From positions 930,001 through 994,000 of the forward strand of contig NZ_FNPH01000001.1 of the NCBI RefSeq assembly GCF_900107255.1: 64,000 nucleotides of DNA. Direction: 5' to 3'. The stretch's first letter is position 1. Each line of letters starts with the position of its first letter. Below the pieces are notes generated by a model, which saw only the letters and a program-made list of their open reading frames with translations, was not told the DNA's origin and made no database searches. The position numbers were made by a program, and so were the translations under genes. Origin of the DNA: Micromonospora pattaloongensis (GTDB taxonomy: Bacteria; Actinomycetota; Actinomycetes; Mycobacteriales; Micromonosporaceae). This document shows positions 1 through 7,902 of this stretch, in pieces.

Positions 1-132
1 GCGGAGCTGCGGCTGGCCAACTCCGGTTACGTGGTCGTGGTGGACGGCGCCCAGTTGCCGGTCTCCCGCCGGCACACGCGTGAGCTGAAGGACAAGCTGG
101 TGCGCGCGGCCAAACAGGACTGGAGCAAGTAG
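1..132 (+). CDS. LytTR-family response regulator, C-terminal fragment
   Basis: Partial gene whose 5' part lies left of the window. The visible 43 residues end DGAQLPVSRRHTRELKDKL before the TAG stop, which matches the last beta-strands and terminal helix of LytTR DNA-binding domains. LytTR regulators are usually the output half of a two-component system with a LytS-type membrane kinase. The genes that follow are a small membrane protein and a sodium:solute symporter, a common downstream pairing in Micromonosporaceae, so it probably controls uptake of a carboxylate. The fragment is short, so the family call rests on this motif alone. Confidence 0.7.
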   Translation, partial: AELRLANSGYVVVVDGAQLPVSRRHTRELKDKLVRAAKQDWSK

Positions 133-190
133 CGCATCACTTCAGCTACAACGTCCCGTTCCGGGAGGGACCCTTCGGCGGTTCACAGGG

Positions 191-230
191 TTATCCACAG
201 GGGTCCACCGTTATCCACAGGTTGTGCACA
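191..230 (+). promoter_or_regulatory. Cluster of three phased DnaA boxes
   Basis: Two perfect TTATCCACA boxes (191-199 and 211-219) are followed by TTGTGCACA (222-230), all in the same orientation. Starts are 20 and 11 bp apart, close to two and one helical turns, so bound DnaA would sit on one face of the helix. The cluster ends 12 bp upstream of the -35 element of the symporter module. dnaA and dnaN are absent, so this is not oriC itself. It could be a DnaA-regulated promoter or a DnaA titration or reactivation site. Confidence 0.75.
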
Positions 231-242
231 ACCGCGCGGAGC

Positions 243-270
243 TTGACATCGGCCGGGAGTAGGTGAGACT
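243..270 (+). promoter_or_regulatory. Promoter of symporter module 1
   Basis: A perfect -35 TTGACA (243-248) is followed after 16 bp by GAGACT (265-270), which ends 6 nt before the ATG at 277. No Shine-Dalgarno sequence fits in that gap, so the transcript is probably leaderless. The phased DnaA boxes lie directly upstream. Confidence 0.6.
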
Positions 271-276
271 GCCGGC

Positions 277-690
277 ATGGCCGGACCCCCTGATCGGAGC
301 GGGTCCGCCGGCGCGGTCACCCCGCCCCGGCGGACCCGACTGGTGCTGGCCGAGGTGACGCGCGACCGCGGAGACTCCGACCGGACCCGCACGGAGCTCG
401 CCGAGCAGACCCGGGTCGGGGAGGCGCTCGTCCGCGGTCTGGTCCGCGCGCAGCTCGCCCTGGCGCTGCGGTTGTCGCTCGTCGTCGCCATCGGGCTGGG
501 CGGGCTGCCGCTGCTGTTCGCGGTCGCCCCGGCGGTCGGCACCGCCACGCTCTTCGGGATCAACCTGCCGTGGCTGCTGCTCGGCGTCGCCGCCTTCCCG
601 TTGCTCGTCGCAGTGGGATGGATCTTCGTGCGGCTCGCCGAACGCAACGAACAGGACTTCACCGCGCTGGTGCGGCGGCCGGAGCGCTGA
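277..690 (+). CDS. Small two-TM membrane protein, symporter partner
   Basis: The 137-residue protein has a charged N-terminal cytoplasmic segment (about 1-60) and two hydrophobic helices at about 64-90 and 95-118, then a short basic tail. It lies 2 nt upstream of a sodium:solute symporter, in the position held by DUF485 proteins in acetate-permease operons. It lacks the usual DUF485 sequence seen at 7903-8340, so it is a positional analogue or a divergent relative. It is probably an accessory subunit or stabiliser of the symporter. Function is inferred from architecture and neighbour only. Confidence 0.75.
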   Translation: MAGPPDRSGSAGAVTPPRRTRLVLAEVTRDRGDSDRTRTELAEQTRVGEALVRGLVRAQLALALRLSLVVAIGLGGLPLLFAVAPAVGTATLFGINLPWLLLGVAAFPLLVAVGWIFVRLAERNEQDFTALVRRPER

Positions 691-692
691 CC

Positions 693-2333
693 GTGCCGAA
701 CCCCTACCTCGTGCCGGCGATCGTGGCGGTCACCCTGGTCACCGTCGCCATCGGCTTCTACGGCCTGCGACTGGCCCGCACCACCTCGGACTTCCTGGTC
801 GCCTCCCGCGCGGTCAGTCCGACCTGGAACGCCGCCGCGATCGGCGGCGAGTACCTCTCCGCAGCGAGCTTCCTCGGCATCGCCGGCCTCATCCTCAAGT
901 ACGGCGTCGACGTGCTCTGGTACCCGGTCGGCTTCGCCGCCGGCTACCTCGCCCTGCTGCTCTTCGTGGCCGCACCGCTGCGCCGCTCCGGCGCGTTCAC
1001 CCTGCCCGACTTCTGCGAGGTGCGGCTCGGCTCGCGGCGGCTGCGCACCCTGGCCACCGCGTTCGTGATCTTCATCGGCTGGCTCTATCTGGTGCCGCAG
1101 TTGCAGGGGGCGGGGCTCACCCTGGCCACGGTGGCCGGCTCGCCGTACCCGGTGGGCGCTCTGGTCGTGGCCGCCGTGGTCACCGCGAACGTGGCGCTCG
1201 GCGGCATGCGGGCGATCACCTTCGTGCAGGCCTTCCAGTACTGGCTCAAGCTGACCGCGCTCGCCGTACCCGCGATCTTCCTGGCGCTGCAGTGGCAGGC
1301 CGACGCCCGCCCGGCGGTGACCCCGCCCGACGGGCCGGCGTTCCGGACCGCGACCACCGTGGTGGTCGAGCACCCGGCGACGCTCGCCCTGTCCGACGGC
1401 CAGACCCGGGAGGTACGCCCCGGCGACGAGCTGACGTTCGCCGCCGGCGACCCGGTGCCGGCGGTCTCCGGAGTGGCTACCGACGCGTCCGATTGGCTGC
1501 TGCCCAGCACCGCCGGGGCCGACGACCGCGGCCTGTTCGCCACGTACTCGCTGATCCTGGCGACCTTCCTCGGCACCATGGGGCTGCCGCACGTGCTGGT
1601 GCGCTTCTACACCAACCCGGACGGCGCCGCCGCCCGCCGCACCACGCTGGTGGTGCTCGCGATGGTCGGCGCCTTCTACCTGCTGCCCACCATCTACGGG
1701 GTGCTCGGCCGCATCTACACCCCGCAACTGCTGGTCACCGGGCAGACCGACGCGGTGGTGGTGCTGCTGCCCGGCGCCGCGCTCGGCGACGGCACCACCG
1801 GCCGGCTGCTCGCGGCGCTGGTCGCGGCCGGCGCGTTCGCGGCCTTCCTCTCCACCTCCTCCGGGCTGCTCACCAGCGTCGCCGGGGTGATCTCGACGGA
1901 CGTGCTCGGCCGGGGTTCGGTACGCGGCTTCCGGCTGGCCACGGTCATCGCCGGCGCGGTGCCCGCGGTGCTCGCGCTCAACGTCTCCGGGCTGAACGTC
2001 TCGCAGGTGGTCGGGCTCGCGTTCGCGGTCGCCGCGTCCAGCTTCTGCCCGCTGCTGGTGCTCGGCATCTGGTGGCGCGGGCTGACCGACCTCGGCGCCG
2101 CCGCCGGGGTGCTGGTCGGCGGCGGGGCCGCTGTCGGGGCCGTGCTGGTGACGGTGCTCGGCCCGCCGCTGTCCGGCTGGCCGGCCACGCTCATCGCGCA
2201 GCCGGCCGCCTGGACGGTGCCGCTGGCCTTCACCGTGATGGTGGCGGTCTCGATGGCGACCCGCCGGCGCGCCCCGGCCGACGTCGGCGCCACCATGCTC
2301 CGCCTCCACGCGCCCGAGGCCCTGCGGCTGTAA
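693..2333 (+). CDS. Sodium:solute symporter, ActP-like (module 1)
   Basis: This 546-residue polytopic protein of the SSS family (cation/acetate symporter branch) has about 13 membrane helices. Family landmarks include the N-terminal AIGGEYLSAASFLGIAG segment and GLPHVLVRFYTNPD in the middle. It starts at GTG 693, two nt after the preceding stop, so the pair is translationally coupled. A hydrophilic segment of roughly 75 residues (about 205-280, VTPPDG to STAGADD) between helices is longer than the corresponding loop of the paralogue at 8337-10007. Substrate is likely acetate or another short carboxylate taken up with Na+ or H+. The upstream LytTR regulator may control it. Confidence 0.88.
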   Translation: MPNPYLVPAIVAVTLVTVAIGFYGLRLARTTSDFLVASRAVSPTWNAAAIGGEYLSAASFLGIAGLILKYGVDVLWYPVGFAAGYLALLLFVAAPLRRSGAFTLPDFCEVRLGSRRLRTLATAFVIFIGWLYLVPQLQGAGLTLATVAGSPYPVGALVVAAVVTANVALGGMRAITFVQAFQYWLKLTALAVPAIFLALQWQADARPAVTPPDGPAFRTATTVVVEHPATLALSDGQTREVRPGDELTFAAGDPVPAVSGVATDASDWLLPSTAGADDRGLFATYSLILATFLGTMGLPHVLVRFYTNPDGAAARRTTLVVLAMVGAFYLLPTIYGVLGRIYTPQLLVTGQTDAVVVLLPGAALGDGTTGRLLAALVAAGAFAAFLSTSSGLLTSVAGVISTDVLGRGSVRGFRLATVIAGAVPAVLALNVSGLNVSQVVGLAFAVAASSFCPLLVLGIWWRGLTDLGAAAGVLVGGGAAVGAVLVTVLGPPLSGWPATLIAQPAAWTVPLAFTVMVAVSMATRRRAPADVGATMLRLHAPEALRL

Positions 2334-2737
2334 GGAGGGGGCGCTGGCAACGGCCGGGACGTCAGCAGCGTCGGTGCCGGCACAGAGCCGCTCGGCCGCG
2401 CGTTGCCCGGTCCGCCGCGCCTCGGCCGGGGCGTCCGGGCCTTTCAGCCAGACCTCCGCCACCAGGTCGCCCTGCCGGACGAAGAGCCAGCGGCTCTGCG
2501 TGCCCTCGACGTTCGAACCGATCAGAAGCGACTCGTCGCCGGCGAAACCCGAGTCGATGATGACAAGCGGGTCCTCCGGCCGGCGGGGATCTGTGACCAG
2601 CGCTGCCACGCCCGCACGTAGGCCTCCTGCGCCGCGTCCTGGGCCTCGCTCAGGTCACCGCCGAGTGCGTACAGCACCGTGACGACCCGATGTCTGGTGG
2701 TCCGATAGAACTCCTCGAACCCCTCGTCTCTGTCCAA
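2334..2737 (-). pseudogene. Fused remnant of SigE-type ECF sigma factor and a downstream gene
   Basis: From TTG 2737, preceded by a GGGGAGG Shine-Dalgarno, the frame encodes the start of an ECF sigma factor: DEGFEEFYRTTRHRVV, then AQDAAQEAYVRAWQRWSQI of region 2. Near 2590-2605 homology stops and a different frame opens (ALVTDPRRPEDPLVIIDSG, then SRWLFVRQGDLVAEVWLKGP). That second piece resembles the C-terminal half of the secreted proteins often encoded just after SigE-type sigma genes. It runs into the symporter 3' end without a stop of its own. The simplest reading is a deletion that removed sigma regions 3-4 and the start of the next gene, with loss of frame. Confidence 0.7.
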
Positions 2738-2918
2738 CGCGCCTCCCCGGTCGAGATCCTGCCTCTGTCACCCGTGACCGTGGCGTGCGGTTGCACGCGA
2801 TCCGCGAACGTGCTGTCCCGTCCGCCAGGCGCACGCGGCCCTCGTACATCTGGGGTATGACGGGAGACCATCCCCCTGCCGGAGTGTCACGTGGCCTGCG
2901 CCGGATACGGTCGGACCC

Positions 2919-3683
2919 ATGACTGGTGAGCACCCGGCTCTCGCCCTGCGCGGCCTGGCGAAGCGCTTTGACAGCAAGGTGGCGGTGGCGGGTGTCGACC
3001 TGGACGTCCCGACCGGTTCCTTCTACGGCCTGCTCGGCCCGAACGGCGCCGGCAAGACCACCACCCTGTCGATGGCGGTCGGGCTGCTCCGGCCGGACGC
3101 CGGGAGCGCCCGGGTGCTCGGGCACGACGTGTGGGCCGACCCGGTCCACGCGAAGCAGCTGCTCGGCGTCATGCCCGACGGCGTACGCCTCTTCGACCGC
3201 CTCACCGGGGCGGAGCTGCTGGCGTACCACGGGCTGCTGCGCGGCATGGACCCGACGGTGGTGGACCAGCGGGCGGCCGAACTGCTCGACGTGCTCGCGC
3301 TCGGCGACGCCGGGCGGACCCTGGTGGTGGACTACTCGGCCGGCATGAAGAAGAAGATCGGCCTGGCCTGCGCGCTGCTGCACGGTCCCCGGCTGCTCGT
3401 GCTGGACGAGCCGTTCGAGGCGGTCGATCCGGTGTCGGCCGCGCTGATCCGGGACATCCTCCAGCGGTACGTCGCCGGGGGCGGCACGGTGGTCTTCTCC
3501 AGCCATGTCATGGAGGTGGTCGAGCGGCTCTGCTCGCACGTGGCGATCCTCGCCGCCGGCACCATCAAGCGGGTCGGCACCCTCGACGAGGTACGCGGGG
3601 ACCGTGCGCTGGAGGAGGTCTTCGTCGAGGTGGTCGGCGGTCGGACCGCGACCGGCGAGGAGCTGGCGTGGCTGTCCCGGTGA
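2919..3683 (+). CDS. ABC transporter ATP-binding protein
   Basis: The 254-residue ATPase has Walker A GPNGAGKTT (about residue 40), a Q-loop-region segment GVMPDG, a degenerate signature YSAGMKKKI in place of LSGGQ, and Walker B LLVLDEPFEAVD. It resembles ATPases of ABC-2-type exporters. A TACGGT hexamer at 2906-2911 ends 7 nt before the ATG, suggesting a leaderless transcript. It overlaps the permease gene that follows by 16 nt, so both are made together and should form one exporter. Substrate unknown. Confidence 0.9.
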   Translation: MTGEHPALALRGLAKRFDSKVAVAGVDLDVPTGSFYGLLGPNGAGKTTTLSMAVGLLRPDAGSARVLGHDVWADPVHAKQLLGVMPDGVRLFDRLTGAELLAYHGLLRGMDPTVVDQRAAELLDVLALGDAGRTLVVDYSAGMKKKIGLACALLHGPRLLVLDEPFEAVDPVSAALIRDILQRYVAGGGTVVFSSHVMEVVERLCSHVAILAAGTIKRVGTLDEVRGDRALEEVFVEVVGGRTATGEELAWLSR

Positions 3684-5353
3684 ACGCCGCCGCCTCGTCG
3701 GGCGCGCCGGTGCGGCGGGTCTCCCCCCGCCACTTCGTCCGGCTGAAGCTGCGGGTGATGGGCAACAACTTCCGCGGGCAGGGCTGGCGGATCGCGCTCT
3801 TCGTGGTCGGGGTCCTGGTCGGGCTCTGGTTCGCCGGGACCGCGTTTCTGCTGCTCGCCGCGCCCGGCCTGGCCGACAACACCGAGTTCGCCGGGTTGAC
3901 GGCCGCGTTCGCGGGTGGGCTGATCGTGCTGGGCTGGCTGTTCCTGCCGCTGGTCTTCTTCGGCGTCGACGAGACGCTCGACCCGGCGCGCTTCGCGCTT
4001 CTGCCGCTGCGTCGGCGCACCCTCGTGAGCGGCATGTTCCTCGCGGCGCTGATCGGCGTTCCCGCGATCGCCACCTTCCTCGGCACCGGCGGGATCGTGG
4101 TCTCGGCCGCCCTGCTCGGCGGCGCGGGCGCCGCCGCGGCGCAGGCCGTCGGGATCGTCGCCGGGCTGCTCCTCTGCGTCGCCGTCAGCCGCGCGGTGAC
4201 CAGCGCCTTCGCCACGCTGCTGCGTTCCCGCCGGGTGCGTGACCTGGCCGCGGTCCTGCTCGCCGTGCTCGCCGCCCTCCTCGGCCCGCTGCAGATCGCC
4301 GTGATGAGCGCCGTGAACAACGCCGACTGGCAGCGGCTGAGCGGGGTGGCACGGGTGATCGGCTGGACGCCGCTCGCCGCCCCGTACACGGTCGGGATGG
4401 ACGTGGTCGAGGGGCGGGCCTGGGCGGTGCCGCTGAAGTTGGCGATCACCGCGGTGACGATCGCCGCCCTGCTCGCGTGGTGGTCGCGGTCGCTGGAGTC
4501 GGCGATGGTCGGCACCGCGGCGACCGGGCGGGTGCGACCGGAGGCCGGGCTGCCCGGGCAGCCGGTGGCGCGGCTCTTCCCGCGTGGCACGCGGTGGCTG
4601 TCCCGCGACCGGTACGGCGCGCTGGTGGCGCGCGAGCTGCGGTACTGGTGGCGGGACACGCGGCGCCGGGCCAGTCTGATCACCTTCGCGGTCGTCGGAA
4701 TCTTCGTGCCCGTGATGGCGAACGTCGGCGGCAAGGGCCTGATGGACGGGCAGAACGACTTCGACGCCTCGCCGACGCTGGTCGGCCTCTCGATGCTCTT
4801 CGTCGGCATGCTCGCGGCTCTCAGCCTCGCCAACCAGTTCGGCTTCGACGGCAGCGCGTACGCGGCCAACGTGATCGCCGGGGTGCCGGGCAAGGTGGAA
4901 CTGCGCGCGCGGCTGGTCGCGTACTCGATCTACATCGTGCCGCTGCTCGTCGCCATCTCGATCGTCCTCGGGCTCTTCCTGCGCGAGCCGGCCTGGATCG
5001 GCGTCGCCGCCGGCACGCTCTTCGCCGCGTACGGCGCCGGGCTCGCGATCACGCTCTTCGTCTCCGTGTTCGGCGCCTACGCCCTGCCCGAGACCTCCAA
5101 CCCGTTCGCCATGAACAGCGGCGCCGGCATGGCCCGCAGCCTGCTCAGCCTGCTGGCCATGGTGGGGGCCGGGGCCGCCGCCATGCCGATGGTGATCGCC
5201 ACCGCGTTGCTCGGCGAGGTGTGGTTCTGGCTGGCCCTGCCCGTCGGCCTGGCGTACGGCGTCGGCGCGGCCGCGCTCGGCACGTACCTCGCCGGTGACG
5301 TGCTCGACCGGCGCATGCCGGAACTGCTGCAGACGGTCACGCCGCGACGCTGA
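3668..5353 (+). CDS. ABC transporter permease
   Basis: The 561-residue integral membrane protein has about 12 hydrophobic segments in two halves (about residues 35-280 and 330-555). A cytoplasmic stretch with the RYGALVARELRYWWRDTRRR motif lies between them. GTG 3668 is chosen because GGCGAGGAG sits 5 nt upstream inside the ATPase gene; GTG 3680, which overlaps the ATPase stop, is the alternative. Two fused halves with one ATPase fit an exporter with an ATPase homodimer. No substrate can be read from the sequence. Confidence 0.85.
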   Translation: MAVPVNAAASSGAPVRRVSPRHFVRLKLRVMGNNFRGQGWRIALFVVGVLVGLWFAGTAFLLLAAPGLADNTEFAGLTAAFAGGLIVLGWLFLPLVFFGVDETLDPARFALLPLRRRTLVSGMFLAALIGVPAIATFLGTGGIVVSAALLGGAGAAAAQAVGIVAGLLLCVAVSRAVTSAFATLLRSRRVRDLAAVLLAVLAALLGPLQIAVMSAVNNADWQRLSGVARVIGWTPLAAPYTVGMDVVEGRAWAVPLKLAITAVTIAALLAWWSRSLESAMVGTAATGRVRPEAGLPGQPVARLFPRGTRWLSRDRYGALVARELRYWWRDTRRRASLITFAVVGIFVPVMANVGGKGLMDGQNDFDASPTLVGLSMLFVGMLAALSLANQFGFDGSAYAANVIAGVPGKVELRARLVAYSIYIVPLLVAISIVLGLFLREPAWIGVAAGTLFAAYGAGLAITLFVSVFGAYALPETSNPFAMNSGAGMARSLLSLLAMVGAGAAAMPMVIATALLGEVWFWLALPVGLAYGVGAAALGTYLAGDVLDRRMPELLQTVTPRR

Positions 5354-5362
5354 GACGGGGGA

Positions 5363-5911
5363 ATGTTTCACGTGAATCAGCCCGAACCCGGTGCGCAGAT
5401 CCACGGCACCGATCCGTTCGCCACCCCGGAACAGGCCCGGTCGCCGCTGCGCCGGCTGCGGGGCCGGCTCGCCGCGCCGGTCACGCTCTGGACCGCGTAC
5501 GACAACTCCGCCGCGCCGGCCGGTCTCACCGTCTCCTCCACCCTGGTGGTGGACGGCGACCCGGGGCGGCTACTCGGCCTGATCGACGACGAGTCGGAGG
5601 TGTGGGAGGCGGTGTCCGAGTCGGGGCGCTTCGCGATCGCGCCGCTCGGGCCGCCGCACCGCCAGCTCGCGGACCAGTTCGCCGGGCTGTTCCCGGCCCC
5701 CGGCGGGCTGTTCGCGGGCGGCGACTGGACGCGCACGCCGTACGGGCCGGTGCCCGGCGGGGTGACGACCTGGGCCGGATGCCGCCTGGACAGCGCGCGG
5801 GAGTACGGCTGGGCACTGCTCGTGGAGGCGACCATCGAGACCGTCGAGATCGGCGCCGACGAGCCGCCGTTGCTGCACTACCGCGGCCGGTACCGGGAGC
5901 TCGCGGGCTGA
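5363..5911 (+). CDS. Flavin reductase family protein
   Basis: The 182-residue protein has the fold signature of FMN-binding flavin reductases (flavin_Reduct family). ARSPLRRLRGRLAAPVTLWTA leads into a first strand, then LTVSSTLVVDGDPGRLLGLI, SGRFAIAPL and a C-terminal YRGRYREL. Members bind FMN and use NAD(P)H to reduce flavin or another acceptor. GGGG at 5357-5360 lies just upstream of ATG 5363. The first six codons (MFHVNQ) coincide with the parS-like site, so the N-terminus may be shaped by ParB binding rather than by enzyme function. Confidence 0.8.
   Translation: MFHVNQPEPGAQIHGTDPFATPEQARSPLRRLRGRLAAPVTLWTAYDNSAAPAGLTVSSTLVVDGDPGRLLGLIDDESEVWEAVSESGRFAIAPLGPPHRQLADQFAGLFPAPGGLFAGGDWTRTPYGPVPGGVTTWAGCRLDSAREYGWALLVEATIETVEIGADEPPLLHYRGRYRELAG
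5364..5379. promoter_or_regulatory. parS: parS-like centromere site
   Basis: TGTTTCACGTGAATCA matches the bacterial parS consensus TGTTTCACGTGAAACA at 15 of 16 positions; the only difference is T for A at 5377. The central TTCACGTGAA is a perfect palindrome. It begins one base into the start codon of the flavin reductase gene. ParB binds such sites clustered around oriC to organise and segregate the origin. The only other CACGTG sites noticed (for example 2887 and 40337) lack the flanking bases. Confidence 0.8.
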
Positions 5912-6009
5912 CAGGCCGGTCAGCGCACCACTACCCTCGGCGATGGCTGATATCGACGGCGACTGTCACGGCGCCAATCACTAGAGCTGGTGAAGGAAGT
6001 GGCGAGGAC

Positions 6010-6198
6010 ATGGACCTGAACCGCGCCCGGTGGCGGAAATCGAGCCGTTCCAGCGGCAACGGCGGGTCCTGTGTGGAGGTCGCGGACAACCTCCACGAGG
6101 TCGTCCTCGTGCGGGACACCAAGGACCGGCAGGGGCCGATGCTGACGTTCGGTCCGGACGCGTGGCGGGCGTTCGTGGAGTTCGCCAAACGGCGGTAG
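6010..6198 (+). CDS. DUF397 protein, copy 1
   Basis: The 62-residue protein MDLNRARWRKSSRSS...GGSCVEVADN...VLVRDTKDRQGP...FGPDAWRAFVEFAKRR is a full-length DUF397 domain. DUF397 proteins are small actinobacterial partners of helix-turn-helix regulators that carry DUF5753. Some act as BldB-like developmental factors or as antagonists of the HTH protein. It is nearly identical to the next gene, a recent tandem duplication. No HTH-DUF5753 gene is adjacent. Confidence 0.9.
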   Translation: MDLNRARWRKSSRSSGNGGSCVEVADNLHEVVLVRDTKDRQGPMLTFGPDAWRAFVEFAKRR

Positions 6199-6243
6199 CC
6201 GACGCCAACAGTCCGCCGACCTGATCAAGGGAGCTGTGGAGAA

Positions 6244-6432
6244 GTGGACCTGAACCCGGCGCGGTGGCGGAAGTCGACTCGTTCCGGCACCAACGGCGGG
6301 TCCTGTGTGGAGGTCGCGGACAACCTCCACGAGGTCGTCCTCGTGCGGGATGCCAAGGACCGGCAGGGGCCGATGCTGACGTTCGGTCCGGACGCGTGGC
6401 GGGCGTTCGTGGAGTTCGCCAAACGGCGGTAG
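6244..6432 (+). CDS. DUF397 protein, copy 2
   Basis: This second 62-residue DUF397 protein starts at GTG 6244 behind AGGGAGC. It differs from copy 1 mainly in the N-terminal serine-rich stretch (STRSGTNGG against SSRSSGNGG) and at one residue after VLVRD (A for T). The DNA after the first 50 bases is almost unchanged, so the duplication is young or maintained by gene conversion. It is probably co-transcribed with copy 1 across a 45-nt gap. Confidence 0.88.
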   Translation: MDLNPARWRKSTRSGTNGGSCVEVADNLHEVVLVRDAKDRQGPMLTFGPDAWRAFVEFAKRR

Positions 6433-6643
6433 CCGACGCCACGAGTGCGTGACGTCGGCGGTGCTGCGATCGGTGCAGGTCGGGGCGGTGCCGGTAGTGC
6501 TACGGCGCGGGTAGTGGCCTGGCGAGCGGGGCGAGCCGGCAGGAGGTCACCTGTCTGGGCGGTGCGCTCTGCGCTCAGATCAGCGGAGAGAGTGCGACAA
6601 ACGGTCCCTCTCGTGGCGGAGAAGGACCGTGAGGCGAACTGGG

Positions 6644-6961
6644 TCAGGCGCCGGCTTCTTGTTGCCGCTGGTAATTCTCGTTCTGCCGAAGGGCTTCTTC
6701 GAGCTGGTCCTCGAGAATGATGATCCGGCAGGCGGCTTCCAGAGGGGTGCCTTGGTCGACCATCTCGCGAGCCCGGGCGGCGAGGCGCAACTGGTAGCGG
6801 GAGTAGCGGCGGTGCCCGCCGGATGACCGGGACGGGGTGATCAGCTTCGCCTCGTCCAGCCGGCGCAGGAAATCCGGCGAGGCGCCGGTGATCTCCGCAG
6901 CGCGGCCCATCGTGTAGGCGGGGTAGTCGTCGTCGCCGAACATGTCATCGGGTTGGGCCAT
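6644..6961 (-). CDS. MerR-family transcriptional regulator
   Basis: The 105-residue protein has an N-terminal winged HTH of the MerR type: YTMGRAAEITGASPDFLRRLDEAKLITPSRSSGGHRRYSRYQL. A coiled-coil-like dimerisation helix follows (LEAACRIIILEDQLEEALRQNENYQRQQ). There is no effector domain, so it resembles short constitutive regulators rather than metal or drug sensors. ATG 6961 is preferred over ATG 6967 because GGAGAG lies 6 nt upstream. Targets are unknown; the promoter would lie in the gene-free stretch to its right. Confidence 0.85.
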   Translation of the reverse strand: MAQPDDMFGDDDYPAYTMGRAAEITGASPDFLRRLDEAKLITPSRSSGGHRRYSRYQLRLAARAREMVDQGTPLEAACRIIILEDQLEEALRQNENYQRQQEAGA

Positions 6962-6967
6962 ATACAT

Positions 6968-7902
6968 CTCTCCATGACGAGGGCCCCGGCGCGAGAGCGC
7001 CGGGGCCCAGGGTTACGGGTCGAAAACACCATCTACCGACAGGTTCGTCGGGTTGTCGTATCCGCACCTGCCGCCGTCGGCGGCGTGGGGTGCGAGGATC
7101 GCGTAAGCGTGACCGGAGACCACCTCTCGTTCGATGGAAACTGCGGTGTCCGCGCCAGAGTTGGAACTGCGTCCTGGCGGCGGGCGATCCAACGGTGTTC
7201 AGCCCTCCCTTTCCTCTGCTTCCGATATCTGTGGTGCTGTGGTGCTGTCCGCCGGTGTCGAAGCCCCACGCAACTTCATGGCCCCGCACACGTGCGGCGA
7301 ACTGTCCTGCCAGGCCGGGCGCTCAATCAGCATCGCCCCGCCTGCTTTGCCCTGACCTGGACCTACATCAGGGCTTACCTTCCACGTGCCTTGCCTTGCT
7401 GCGTGCGGTGATGCGTACTTCCACCGCCGTGCCGAGCGAGCCACGAAATGGTTCCGGGCCCTGCTTGACGCTCGGTCTGACTCGTCTGCGTCTTTCTCGG
7501 ATCTCTTCTGTCAACGCCAGGAACACTAGCTAGTCGCGGCAAGGATGTCTAGTACGTTCGTCATAGATTTTCTTGGCGGCGGTCCGAGCTTCCAGGATGG
7601 CGGCAGTGGCGCCCACGGTGTCAGTGCCGACGCGGAGATCGCGCACGGATCGTTTATGCAGGGGCGGCGCCGGCGCGCCGGTGAGCGGCGTGAGCTGGGT
7701 CACTCGGCGCAGCCAGGGGGCCGTTCGGCGCATCCGGCCGCCGCACCGCCATCGCTGCTACCCCCGCCGTCTCCCGCCTTCCTACGGTGCGCCAAAACCG
7801 TAGTCCGATGAAGGTGGTGAACCGCGTGAGTGCGCACCAGCGAACAGGCACGCGCATCCCGATAATCCCTCTCGCCGCCGAGGCCCCCTGTGAGGTGACG
7901 GC
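6968..7902. other. Gene-free stretch of about 0.9 kb
   Basis: No convincing gene lies here on either strand. The open frames have unbiased codon use and no recognisable domains. Composition is visibly less GC-rich than the neighbours around 7100-7560. Three CTAG tetramers occur within 30 bp at 7528-7555 (CTAGCTAG and ATGTCTAGTAC), which is notable because CTAG is rare in such genomes and typical of GntR-type operators. The left end should hold the promoter of the MerR gene and the right end that of the DUF485-symporter pair. Confidence 0.6.

Noticed and set aside
183-2609. 808-residue open frame antisense to the symporter
   Set aside because: It is a GC-driven shadow frame of the symporter with Arg/Gly-rich product. 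Only its first 90 residues (the pseudogene tail) are real homology.
2885-2894. Second parS candidate (TCACGTGGCC)
   Set aside because: Only the CACGTG core matches; the flanks differ from the consensus at several positions.
7530-7733. 67-residue minus-strand ORF ending IYDERTRHPCRD
   Set aside because: It looks less random than its neighbours (amphipathic segment), but no family, Shine-Dalgarno or conservation is visible. Kept as gene-free region.
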